Below, piece after piece: positions 1 to 9,099 of a DNA stretch of 64,000 nucleotides. The stretch covers positions 1,178,001 to 1,242,000 of the forward strand of contig JACCLO010000008.1 of NCBI GenBank assembly GCA_029448655.1, in the 5' to 3' direction. Within the stretch, counting starts at the first letter, position 1, and each line of letters opens with the position of its first letter. The translations under genes and the position numbers were made by a program. The notes under the pieces are model-generated. The model saw only the letters and a program-made list of their open reading frames with translations, searched no databases and had not been told where the DNA came from. The stretch is from Wolfiporia cocos (lineage: Eukaryota; Basidiomycota; Agaricomycetes; Polyporales; Phaeolaceae).

Positions 1-538
1 TGCCTGGTGCATTACACATTCCGAAGAACATCACTAATGGCTCATAGAGCCCCCGATTAGTGATGAAGGCGGCTTTTTCCTCATCGCCTTCTTTGATTCT
101 GACATTTGTGTATCCCCAACGAATGTCCAATTTCGAAAAGTACTTAGCTCTCTTTAGCTTGTTGAGCAGCTCCGTGATCAATGGGAGCGGGTACCGGTTC
201 TTCTTGGTCATCTGGTTCAACTTCCGATAATCTTGTATGGGTCTCAGTTTCCCATCCTTCTTTTTGACGAAGAAGAATGGTGCCCCCCATGGTGACTTGG
301 ACGGCCGTATGCGTCCGGTTCGTAGCTGTTCTTCTAAGAAGTCATCTAGCACCTCCTGCTCCCTAGGGGAGAGCGCGTAGATCTTGCCGGCGTATGGTTC
401 GGAGTTGGGCAGCAGTTCGATTGCGTGATCCCATGGTCGCCGTTCGGGGAGGTTGTCGAATTCCTTTTCCTCAAACACGTCTCGAAAGTCGTGTAGGTAC
501 TTGGGGACTACAGGCTTTTGCTTCCGTGGTCTTTCCGG
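1..538 (-). CDS. Reverse transcriptase, N-terminal part (pol fragment, runs off edge)
   Basis: The minus strand from about 538 down to 1 encodes the fingers and palm start of a Ty3/gypsy reverse transcriptase. Visible motifs are YLHDFRDVF, then PYAGKIYALSPREQ, FFVKKKDGKLRPIQDYRKLN, RYPLPLI and KLDIRWGYTNVRI, and finally the strand reaching FGMCNAPG at the edge. The catalytic YxDD box would lie to the left of the window. This frame is shifted by one base from the protease frame, which ends at 471, so a +1 shift or an indel falls between about 480 and 540. No start codon of its own is expected, because pol is made as a polyprotein. Confidence 0.9.
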
Positions 539-1169
539 CTGCGATGGCGATCTCGGTTGCCTTCGTAGCGCGTACTCGCTCAGCGATGTCCGCTCTGCAT
601 TCTTCCCTGTTCCTTATCCATGCGTCAGCGAAAATATAATAAATGTGATCACCATCCTCGATCTGCTCGTGTTTGCAGTCGCAGGTGAAGGTGATCCATC
701 GCTTCTTCCAGTCAATGGTTGGGTTGTGGTCTTCTAACCAGTCGAAGCCGAGGAATATGTCAGCGGAGACTAGCTCCGTGACGTGGAACTTGCGGGTTTC
801 CAGATGCATGTCGATCTGCATCTGGAGTTCGATGTAATGCGTCATCTTGCCTGTGGCATTGGTACTACCGTCCGCGTTATACAGCTTGACGGGTCGATCT
901 AGCGGGATCTGCTCGAGTCTATGTTCCTCGACGTAGGCGCGACTGATTACTGATCCCGTGGAACCAGAATCTATCAGTGCTTTTGTGAAGAGGGCGCGTC
1001 CGTCAGGGCAGTGGAGAGTGATCGGTACTCCGATCTGCTTTCCCCGTTTTCCCGTCTGGATTACCACCACATTTCCTCGGAGTTTTCTCCGGTAGAGCCG
1101 AAGCCCGCTGTACCACGTGTGGTTTCCCGAATGTTCTTGATGATTCGCGTGTCGGGTGTCATGTTGCAC
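471..1169 (-). CDS. Retropepsin-like aspartic protease of the gypsy element
   Basis: This frame encodes a retroviral-type aspartic protease that would cleave the Gag-Pol polyprotein inside virus-like particles. The active-site loop ALIDSGSTGSVIS (DSG-ST) is clear, followed by strand residues and the second hydrophobic motif ADIFLGFDWL (ILG-type), as in gypsy proteases. The first 35 or so residues of this frame overlap the end of the dUTPase in another frame and are probably not used; the true protease begins near VVVIQTGKRGKQIGVP. The tail (EIAIAAG...) leads toward RT but hits a stop at 471 in this frame. Confidence 0.85.
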   Translation of the reverse strand: MQHDTRHANHQEHSGNHTWYSGLRLYRRKLRGNVVVIQTGKRGKQIGVPITLHCPDGRALFTKALIDSGSTGSVISRAYVEEHRLEQIPLDRPVKLYNADGSTNATGKMTHYIELQMQIDMHLETRKFHVTELVSADIFLGFDWLEDHNPTIDWKKRWITFTCDCKHEQIEDGDHIYYIFADAWIRNREECRADIAERVRATKATEIAIAAGKTTEAKACSPQVPTRLSRRV

Positions 1170-1855
1170 TCGAGTATGAACTGGGCTATCCTGTCCCCAT
1201 ACTCGACCAAATAATCTGTTCCAGTTTGATTATTTAGTATGACTTTTAGTACCCCAGTGTAGTCCTCGTCTACTACACTGGCTTCCACGTCGACTCCCTT
1301 GAGGGTGAGTCCGGACCGTGGGGCTATTCTGCCGTATACACTGTCGGGCATCCTGATCTTGATGCCCGTGTTAACGGTGACACGTTTTCCGTTCGGTATA
1401 ATGACCTCCTCCGCAGAGTGTAGGTCGTACCCCGTGGCCCCGGCGGTCTTTCGCTCGGGTGCTGTCGCGCGGGGGTGGTCCAAGTAGATGTCGAGCGTGA
1501 CTGCCTTGGCACATCTACGCTGCACTTTCTTTACAGCCTTGTTCTTGACTGTGGGTCCTGATGCGTCTGCCATCGTCACATCAGGATCCACAACCGGGTC
1601 TACGTCCATGGGTACATAGTTTACATTGTTTATGGAGGAATTAAGTACGGTTTTTTCCTCCCGCCAAGCTCCAGAGGGAGGCTTCTCCGAGGCTGTTACA
1701 AAAGAATCTGACGAGCATGTTGAAGCTTCGTCGTCGTCACTATGGTCCCTGTCTACTGAACGTGGTACAGATGTAGTCAAATATCGGGGCCCTGTTTCCA
1801 AGCCCATAAAGTCCATCAACCGGTTCGACCTCCTCCGTGGCAGACGCAGAGTCAC
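1061..1855 (-). CDS. dUTPase domain carried by the gypsy element
   Basis: This is a trimeric-type dUTP pyrophosphatase, hydrolysing dUTP to dUMP and PPi, here as a polyprotein module between Gag and protease. All five family motifs are present in order: ATGYDLHSAEE (I), GRIAPRSGL (II), GVDVEASVVDEDYTGVLKV (III), YGDRIAQFILE (IV) and RGTAGFGSTG (V, P-loop-like arm). The catalytic Asp and substrate Tyr region of motif III reads DEDYTG, as in active enzymes. About 130 linker residues rich in Asp and Ser precede it. The frame is +1 relative to gag and overlaps it by about 115 nt. It may keep uracil out of the element's cDNA (inference from retroviral and viral dUTPases). Confidence 0.93.
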   Translation of the reverse strand: MTLRLPRRRSNRLMDFMGLETGPRYLTTSVPRSVDRDHSDDDEASTCSSDSFVTASEKPPSGAWREEKTVLNSSINNVNYVPMDVDPVVDPDVTMADASGPTVKNKAVKKVQRRCAKAVTLDIYLDHPRATAPERKTAGATGYDLHSAEEVIIPNGKRVTVNTGIKIRMPDSVYGRIAPRSGLTLKGVDVEASVVDEDYTGVLKVILNNQTGTDYLVEYGDRIAQFILECNMTPDTRIIKNIRETTRGTAGFGSTGENSEEMWW

Positions 1856-3857
1856 TATTTACTGTTTCTTCTACTTCCAGAACTGAGAAACTGTTAGAGG
1901 GGGAGGGACGTACCTGATTGAGTCCAGCTTCCTTTGCGGCCTCAGGGTTCTCCTTGGCCCAGGCTGCAACCATTCGGATGAAATCCTCCTGGCTGACTCC
2001 GCCCAGGACCTTTGAAGCATCATTCCCTGCTTCGACTGCCTGCCTTGTCTGCGCTGGTGCGGATGGACCGGCACCGGTGTTCCCTCCGCTGGTGGTTGCT
2101 CCGGGCCTCCAGTTGGGTTGGTGCCAAGTCGGTTTGTTGCAGCCTTTGCCGGGCTGCTCTGCCTGCGTTTTCTTGCAAGAGTGGTAGATTCTCTTGAGGA
2201 GGTTGGCCTTCTCCTCCACAGTGTATTCCTTCCGCGGCGCCTGTTCCGATGACGATGTTGACCGACTCTTGCCTTTGTCGGTACCCGATGACGTTCCCTT
2301 ACCGTGGCGCAGCTTTTCCTCATCGCGAAGACGTCGCATGGTGTTGTCCGTCCAGAGGATTGCCTGTTTCCAGGATTGGTAGTCCTCTGGGATCTGAACG
2401 TTGTATCCACGCTGCAACTTATCGTTGATGGTGGCGGCTACAAAGGCGGAGTGTACGGCGGTGTAGATCTCCTTCGGGATGGCGGCGGTGACCCAGCGAT
2501 GTACGATCTGGTTCTCCTTGTCGTATTTCGCCTCCGAGAGGAGTCTTTCCAATTCCTGGAAGTACTCTTTGCCCTTGCCGATGGACATGCTGAGCTTTTC
2601 GGCCGCAACTGCTGACTTCTTTTCCAAGTCGGGGTCGTTGAACTTTTGGTGTAGCTCCCAGATGAAACGTAGCCAGCTCATATGCCATTGTCCGTTGTGA
2701 TAGTGCTCTCGCGTGAAAGCCGTTACCCAGGCATCGACCTTAGGACCCCTGATCAGCGAGATCGCAGTGCCGATCTTTTTGCTGTCTGTGAAGAGGAGGG
2801 GCCAGTTGTCGTCGATGTAGACTTTTAGGCGTACTACCCACGGGATGAAGTTGTCTCCCGTGAACGCTTCCGGTTCCCGCACCTTGGACTTGTACCGTGG
2901 GTCAGGGCGTGGCTCTGGGAGCATAGAGTACGCGTCCCATTGCGAGCTGGCCGGTTTCTCGGGCTGCCACATCAATGCTCGTGTTCCCTGAAGAGGCGCG
3001 GCTCTCCAGGTGTTCGCGTGCACGTTTGCGGGGGGAGCCGATGGAGGGACCGGTGCTGCTGCCATTGCCGAGTATGGTACCTGCGGGGTGATGACCGGGG
3101 GGGTGTAGCCTGGTAGGAATGGGTTCGTCTGCCGGGTGCCAGCGTTCGATGCCGGGCGAATTGCCGAGTTCACCGGTGGGGGAGATCCCATGTGTACGGA
3201 CCTTACCCAGTTTTCAACTGGCCGGAAACGTTCTTCTGGGACCGATGGTACTGACTGGCGGGGAACGGAGTGCTGGCTGTGTAGCGAAGCCGCATCTCCT
3301 GCTGCAAGGGCATCTGCCTGGAGGCGTTGTGCCTCCCGCAGGAACCTTGCTCCCATGTTGGCGTTCCACACACCAGTTTGAACCATCGTGGCCGCTACAT
3401 CTTGGCACCGGAAGCCAAAGTCGCGGGTCGTCGGGTTGGGCGGGAAAGCCCACTGCATTGCGAGGGGTGAGTCGATATGACCCAGTTGGCTGCCCCCGCG
3501 TATGGTGTTGGACTGTTCCCTTGCCAGGTGGAACGCCTCGTTGAGTCGTTGAGTGCCGGGGCCTTGGTCCTCTTCCGATGCTCCGTATGTGAGTGATCTG
3601 CCGGGGTTTGCCTGACCTATGGTTGCAGAGTGGACTGATGCGACCTCGACATGCTGCTGGGGAGCGTAGATGCTGTCCCTTACTGAGAGCAGCGCGTAGC
3701 CATCGGGTAGGCCATGTACCTGGTAGTTCACCCATTGCCCTGGTTGGAATGGGTCGATCGAGGGGGGGAGCGGGATGTCAGCCGGGGTTGGGGCGTCGAA
3801 GGGGTTGCGTGCGGGCCGAGGGGCACGGATGTAGTCGATGTCGTGAGGAGCGGCCAT
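1740..3857 (-). CDS. Gag polyprotein of the gypsy element
   Basis: A 705-residue structural protein forming the particle. The first 330 residues are Pro/Ala/Gln-rich and probably disordered. The retrotransposon gag fold lies at about residues 335-480, marked by REPEAFTGDNFIPWVVRLK, then a WLRFIWELHQKFND helix and a YFQELERLLSEAKYD helix. A basic Ser-rich stretch follows. I see no intact CCHC zinc knuckle, only a Cys-poor remnant around YHSCKK. The start is an ATG with a long leader upstream. Around 1790-1830 this frame and the dUTPase frame encode alternative versions of the same DGL/DFMGL region, so the frame change probably falls there. Confidence 0.9.
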   Translation of the reverse strand: MAAPHDIDYIRAPRPARNPFDAPTPADIPLPPSIDPFQPGQWVNYQVHGLPDGYALLSVRDSIYAPQQHVEVASVHSATIGQANPGRSLTYGASEEDQGPGTQRLNEAFHLAREQSNTIRGGSQLGHIDSPLAMQWAFPPNPTTRDFGFRCQDVAATMVQTGVWNANMGARFLREAQRLQADALAAGDAASLHSQHSVPRQSVPSVPEERFRPVENWVRSVHMGSPPPVNSAIRPASNAGTRQTNPFLPGYTPPVITPQVPYSAMAAAPVPPSAPPANVHANTWRAAPLQGTRALMWQPEKPASSQWDAYSMLPEPRPDPRYKSKVREPEAFTGDNFIPWVVRLKVYIDDNWPLLFTDSKKIGTAISLIRGPKVDAWVTAFTREHYHNGQWHMSWLRFIWELHQKFNDPDLEKKSAVAAEKLSMSIGKGKEYFQELERLLSEAKYDKENQIVHRWVTAAIPKEIYTAVHSAFVAATINDKLQRGYNVQIPEDYQSWKQAILWTDNTMRRLRDEEKLRHGKGTSSGTDKGKSRSTSSSEQAPRKEYTVEEKANLLKRIYHSCKKTQAEQPGKGCNKPTWHQPNWRPGATTSGGNTGAGPSAPAQTRQAVEAGNDASKVLGGVSQEDFIRMVAAWAKENPEAAKEAGLNQVRPSPSNSFSVLEVEETVNSDSASATEEVEPVDGLYGLGNRAPIFDYICTTFSRQGP

Positions 3858-4610
3858 TGTAAGGACGGGTGTTTACAGAAAGTAAAAAAGCAGTGGCCGC
3901 GACGTTCAAAGCGCTACCCACCCACTGTGGATCAGCCTATAGCTGCGATCGGGGTGGTAACTACAAACTTCGTTTGTCCGCTTCTGTCAGAGTCCACTCC
4001 TTTTCGGGAGTGCGCCAAGAAACGCTAAGGGGTTTTCAGCCCAAAGCTGGCAAGGAAACTCTGCCTCTGAACTCTTGTCCAGCCCCGAAGCTAATTCGGG
4101 ATACCGGGGAGACAGGAACTATCCGCCTGGGATGGGGCGTGTAAAAACTAAACGTAATTTGGCCAAGTGGCCGTATGGACGGGCTGTGTCGCGTGGGGCG
4201 CTGGGTTGTATAGTAACGGGGGAGCGGTAATGCTCGTACGTGCCGCGGTAATGCAGGTAAATAGGTGCCCAGTGCCTCTGTAAACTGCCGTAGGGCCCCT
4301 TAACGCTTTTGATTATTATGCGCCGGGTACACGTCTACTACGGTGGGGATGGAACCCAAAGCCTTTATGCCGTATTGCACGACGGTGGCTCAGTAGCTTA
4401 GAGACAACGGTAGGAGTGGTCCCCTACACGCTGTTCACAAGTGGCCCCCAGAACTCAAATCCCTTGACCCTGGGATGAGACGGGTGTGGGTTACTAATCA
4501 CGTGCCCGGATGACAGAAGTCAAACGAGGGCGAAAGAGAAGTGCACTTTGCCCCTAGTGCGCCGGGGTTGCTCTGGAATGAACTCAGAGCGGGGGGGGAG
4601 ACTCGTCTTA
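3858..4610 (-). other. Leader between gypsy LTR and gag
   Basis: About 750 nt of untranslated leader separate the LTR edge from the gag ATG. No coding region is apparent. The sequence directly after the LTR on the minus strand begins TAAGACGAGTCTCCCC. I do not recognise a standard TGG-initiated tRNA primer-binding site, so priming may use an internal tRNA part or self-priming (not decidable here). Confidence 0.6.
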
Positions 4611-4740
4611 TGACACAAGCGCTATCTCAAGCAACTACTCAGGGGAATGTTTATCGTGTGGAAGCGTATTCCTGATCTGAGGCTACTCAAGGCAACAAAG
4701 GCCAAGACGAGTCTGGGGTGCTCCCTGCTCGTCTGGCTGG

Positions 4741-4748
4741 TATATATG
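4741..4748 (-). promoter_or_regulatory. TATA-like box in gypsy LTR
   Basis: The minus strand reads AGCATATATACC here, and the same box is kept in the solo LTR at 7067-7075. It is placed to start the element's transcript inside the LTR. Recognised by sequence and conservation only. Confidence 0.5.
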
Positions 4749-4873
4749 CTACTTGACTGTTTGTACATGTTTGGCTACTGTACAGTATTATGTAAGCTAA
4801 TAGTCCGTGATAACCCTAGGGGTAGAGCCGAGAGAAGAGTGTTCGGGGTCTGACTAGGCACGTGTGGGGTGTT

Positions 4874-5367
4874 TGACACAGATATACCACTATACCGTAA
4901 TACCCCTGCGCTAACGCTAACCCGCCGGCCAGGCACACACGGTGTAGTCGCACCGTAACTCTTGAGGCTATCTACGACCTCACACCGCAGTGACAGAGTA
5001 GGACGGACCGTTGGTGCAACCCAGCTAGTAGTCAAGCAGGAGAGTAGGCACACAGGGTGGTAAGGCGGTATACAGGGGGACAAGCCCCAACATCGAGAAT
5101 AACGAGCATGGGGCTGTAAGGCCCCAGCGCAGTAGACTATATACATGTGCAGACACAGAGGCGCGCGGTACTACCTACCCTACAGTAAGAGTCCGTGCGC
5201 AGTCTACATCATGTGCTACAGTACGTAAGCAAGAGGCGATCTATACACGTGAGTAGTTACGCTGCTATGGGGGCGCCTTACCACTATACTACGGCCAAAG
5301 AGAGGTCACATGATAAGAACACTAGGGTACGGGGGTTCGACCCCATGCCACGGTAAAAACCGTGACA
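4874..5367 (-). mobile_element. Solo LTR of a second element nested inside the gypsy LTR
   Basis: The 494-bp insert begins TG and ends CA on both strands (minus orientation TGTCACGG...CTGTGTCA). It is flanked by a perfect 5-bp direct repeat, GTGTT (4869-4873 and 5368-5372). The related LTR at 6937-7307 has a single GTGTT at the same position, i.e. the empty site. TG..CA ends plus a 5-bp duplication are the signature of an integrated LTR that later lost its internal part by LTR-LTR recombination. No gene lies inside. Confidence 0.85.
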
Positions 5368-5466
5368 GTGTTCGGGGTCCTTGCACGTGATGCTTAGGCG
5401 GGCGCTTAGATAAGATAAGGGCTGTCGTTCAGTCGTTGGCTAACTGAATGAAATCAGCTTGTGACA

Positions 5467-6936
5467 GGTACACTAGCAAGTGGCAACAAAGCTACGTTAT
5501 GGCGAATCAACAGCTGTGGTATAAAGCGATCGTGAGACATGGTAACTCCCAACTCGATAAGATCACAGTCATTGATGTTGTGGGACAGCAGTGCATGCGG
5601 AGCTGCTAAAGAGGAGGCACCAACTACAACAGGAGCGGATTCCAAGGCACAGTCAGGCTCAAGCGCTAAATCCGGCAAAGGGCACAGCCACACTTTCAAT
5701 ACAAACACAACTGCTGAGATGCAGAGAACCAGTGATTAAACATGTGCATGCACAAGCATTCAGAGACACAGAATGAAATGGACAGAAACCATTAGTCTGG
5801 CAAGGTAATTTCACAGTGGTACTATTGATGCACCTGACGAGGAAGAAAGTGAGGACTTCCAAAAGATGTTTGGGGACAAGCCCGCCCTCTCAGATGGAGC
5901 TGGCTCCAAGATTGCGAGTGAGCTTAAATGGGCTCTTGCTGCAGAGAGCCAGCCGGCACCAAGGGCAGGATGATTCATACCATCTGCCTGTGGTGGGAGC
6001 AATCATAGGACCACATGCAGACAAAATGGCAACCCTCGAAGAGGAGACCATATGAGCGATGTTTTTAGATAGAGCAGTATGTGATAAGATGACGGATTCA
6101 GCAAGGTCAGAATTGATCAAGATAAAAACCAAGCAACACGAGAAACACAGAGCCGAAGGGTAGCAAGGTTCGACCAAAGTCGGTGGCCATGGAACAGATC
6201 ACATGAAATTCACGTGAAGGTCATGTGACTTTGCAAATCTTGCAGGAGATGTGGAACGTGCCCCAGCTGTAAGAACCCACTACTAACGTAGCGGGAATTT
6301 AAACTCCGCCGGTGTTTACCATCTGGTCACGAGACTAACATACAAGCTGATAAGAAAAATTGTAACCGGAGACCTGCCCTAAAGCCCGAGGGAAATTTTG
6401 AAACCTTTTGCGTTCCGCTTTACGCTCCAAGACCCACTACCTCCAGTAGCGGGAATAAGGGTAGCGCCGATTCCGGCAACGCCCGCTACGTTCACTTGGA
6501 ATGGATTAGGTATGGATCATAAACGCCCAGCGCCACCCTGCACACCGACATGTCCACATTGGTTTGTCAGCACGGGACCCTGGACACCAGCACCATGTAC
6601 ATGTACGTGATGTACCAATTGATGATAGTTCGATTCCCTGAGAACGCAAACATTTTTTCTCCCTACTATCACAACTTATAGAGTTTTCGTAGAAATGCTA
6701 GTGTGCCCATAAGTGACCGGAATACTAAGTCCAACCTTGTATAAGGCATTGTTGCTACCCACAGTGGAGACTTAATCAGTCCGTGCATGATATTCAAGCG
6801 CCCATTACCCCCTAGCGCCTGAGACCTTTTACGGTAGGTCCTCCGAGCTTGTCGTCACGGCGACGGTCAATAGGAAGTGGGGTTGTGGTGCACTGTGCGT
6901 GCTGAAAGGACCGGCATCATTAGGAAATTGACGCAG
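5467..6936. other. Non-coding repeat-derived stretch with two related hairpins
   Basis: No convincing gene. Two copies of a hairpin of the form CCC-A-CTAC-loop-GTAG-C-GGG lie at 6276-6295 and 6433-6453, followed each time by AAT. A third is at 8486-8504. Possibly debris of an unrecognised element. Confidence 0.5.
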
Positions 6937-7307
6937 TGACACAAGCGCTATCTCAAGCAACTACTCAGGGGAATATTACTCGCGTGAAAGCGTATTCCTA
7001 GTCTGAGGCTACTCAAGGCAACAAAGGCCAAGACGAGTCTGGGGTGCTCCCTGCTCGTCTGGCTGGTATATATGCTCGTAGGCTGTTTGTACATGTTTGG
7101 CTACTATACAGTATTATGTAAGCTGATAGACCGTTTAGGGTATGGTAAACCCTATCGTAGGTGTAGAGCCACATCAAGGGTGTCCGGGGTCTGTGTAGGC
7201 ACGTGTGGGGTGTTCGGGGTCCTTGCACGTGATACATAGGCGGGCGCTTAGATAAGATAAGGGTTGTCTCTAGTCGCAAGCAAGTTGGAGAAAATCGGCT
7301 TGTGATA
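6937..7307 (-). mobile_element. Solo LTR of the gypsy family
   Basis: This is a 371-bp relative of the LTR at 4611-5466: it starts TGACACAAGCGC, keeps the TATATATGC box and ends GCTTGTGATA on the plus strand. No internal region adjoins it. The flanks CGCAG (6932-6936) and TGCAG (7308-7312) could be a 5-bp target duplication with one change. It carries a short extra run (about 7121-7165) and several substitutions, so it is older or from a different subfamily. Confidence 0.8.
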
Positions 7308-8907
7308 TGCAGGAGATGCAGGAGCTACCGGGTGGGCTGTTACGGTTCTACCAGGTACACTCGAATATTCCGTTTGATGCCTCACCGTGTACGAGGACTT
7401 AGCGTTCAACCGCTGTACCCAGCGCTCTATTTCTAGGGGGCCTCCGCTCAACCGTAGGCCCTGTTTCATGTATAACAGCCCTATGCCCGCTCTCTGCGTC
7501 CGCATCTCGTTCTAGCTGATATTCTGTGTCCAACCACAGTAGTTCTGTGTTTCATCCCTTGTTGCCACCCCGATTAACGGATCGCAGTATATAACCTGAT
7601 GTAAATATCGGTCGAGTTCCTCAGCTCGACCTTGTTGAATTCAAGGATCTTATACTCGTTCTCAAAGGCTTGAGCAATTAAGCCTGCAGCTTGTATATCG
7701 ACGCTCTGACTCAGAGGAGTCCGACGAGTAGTGCGCTACTCGATACGCTGAGTAACTCGACTTAGTTATTTTGCGTTGAACAGATATTCGATCCGTAACA
7801 TGGGCAGACTCGTGCATCCGATGCGATTGGCACACACTGCAAGGTTACCAAGCAACATAAACTCGATGAAGCCGCCGTAAGAAGTTGGTGGAAGGTGAGC
7901 GCATGTGATTCCCACAGACTAGGGCCGATCTGTAGAGCGAATAGGATGATTTACCCTGGGAGATGGTCTTGGAGGTGGGCCATTTAGTGAATCAACCCGA
8001 TTCCAACAGCTGGGATACAAAAGGCCAACACATTTGGGTAGCGGTAAGCAAAGCAGACAAAGGTACACGACAATGTACACAGATAACATGTACTTGCACT
8101 CTCGCGAATGTCATGCTCGCAGTCATGATTTTTTTTCCGGTTACTCCCAGCTTACATTGTGATTCGGAATAAAGATGTTTGCCTGTAAAGCAGGTATGCA
8201 CATACAATGCCACACACTTAGAGACAGAGGCTAGGTTATAAAAACCACTACGGTGCGGACGTCCGAATGTACATGCACGAGTAATCTTTATTACAGCTTG
8301 AACTGGAGATATAGAAGCCAACGGTACGGGTTGAACCGCCATTATAAAAGAGAACAGACGAACAGTCCAAGGGAGACGCCCGTGACGAAGAGGGCAAAGG
8401 TATCCCACGCATATTGGGTGTAGCGGGCATCAAGCGCCTTGCAAAAAGTGTATGTGGACTAGGCAAGTTCACGCTATAGCTAGAACCCTCTACTTCGTAG
8501 CGGGAATATCATGTATGCAGTCCGCTCCCTCTGAGTAATTAACTGTAGGATGCACTTGCTGCACACGATAGAGCCATCAGGATGATGCCTTGCGCGGGCT
8601 CATGCGTACGCCTTCTACGCCCACAGAAACAAAGCGAAGGACAAACATTGTGCAAATAAGTAGTTTCGTCCACATCGATCATCGCATCCGCATCATCGCA
8701 TTCATTTTCAACTCTGGCGACGCGCAGTGAGGGGACAGATGCAGGTGCCATAGACTATACCGATTGGAACAGGACTCAGAGCCGGAAAAGAAACGAACTA
8801 CGTGAAATCTGGACAACTATGCGCAATACCGTACACGAGGCTTGAGAAGAGGATAGATACAAGGTGCAGTCAAGGGACAATATAATGCACCTGATGTGGC
8901 GCCAGAC
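7308..8907. other. Intergenic, no gene recognised
   Basis: Only short overlapping reading frames without introns, domains or codon bias. The one notable item is the third CCC-T-CTAC/GTAG-C-GGG hairpin at 8486-8504. Confidence 0.5.
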
Positions 8908-9005
8908 ACACGGTGAGTGCTCAACATGTGTATAATTGGCCGGACGCGCCATGGGTGTGCGTCGCATGATGTTCTACGATTGTGAGAGGTGGGATCATGA
9001 CAAAA

Positions 9006-9062
9006 CGAGGGAGGGCCCTCGCTTGTACATGCCTCCCTTCAGCCTGCAACGGTGTTGCAGGC
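9006..9062 (-). promoter_or_regulatory. Two conserved 3'-UTR hairpins (copy 1)
   Basis: In transcript sense the first hairpin is GCCTGCAAC-ACC-GTTGCAGGC (9062-9042), 37 nt after the stop codon. The second is CGAGGG-CCCT-CCCTCG (9021-9006). Both recur at the same spacing in copy 2 at 49175-49232. One stem pair changes from A-U to G-C on both sides, and one terminal pair becomes U-G. Confidence 0.7.
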
Positions 9063-9099
9063 CGGTGTGGATGCTGTATAAGTTTGGGTGATTTCTTCG

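Larger units (their letters stand above)
1..5466 (-). mobile_element. Ty3/gypsy LTR retrotransposon with dUTPase, left part outside window
   Basis: Read on the minus strand, the order is LTR (5466-4611), leader, gag, dUTPase, aspartic protease and the start of reverse transcriptase, which runs off the left edge. RNase H, integrase and the 3' LTR are not in view. The protease-RT order with fingers/palm motifs of the Ty3 type supports the class. The dUTPase between gag and protease is the unusual part; such elements have been reported from basidiomycetes as far as I recall. The modules lie in three different frames, so this copy either uses recoding or is decaying. Confidence 0.9.
4611..5466 (-). 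repeat. 5' LTR of the gypsy element (856 bp, interrupted)
   Basis: In element orientation the LTR starts TGTCACAAGC and ends GCTTGTGTCA, giving near-perfect inverted termini. It matches the solo LTR at 6937-7307 over nearly its whole length, except for 494 bp (4874-5367) that the solo copy lacks. The intact family LTR is therefore about 360-370 bp. Confidence 0.85.

Noticed and set aside
5325..5350. tRNA T-arm-like sequence GGGGGTTCGACCCC
   Set aside because: The stem cannot be placed with a 7-nt TTCGANN loop and no acceptor or anticodon arms pair upstream; it lies inside the nested LTR.
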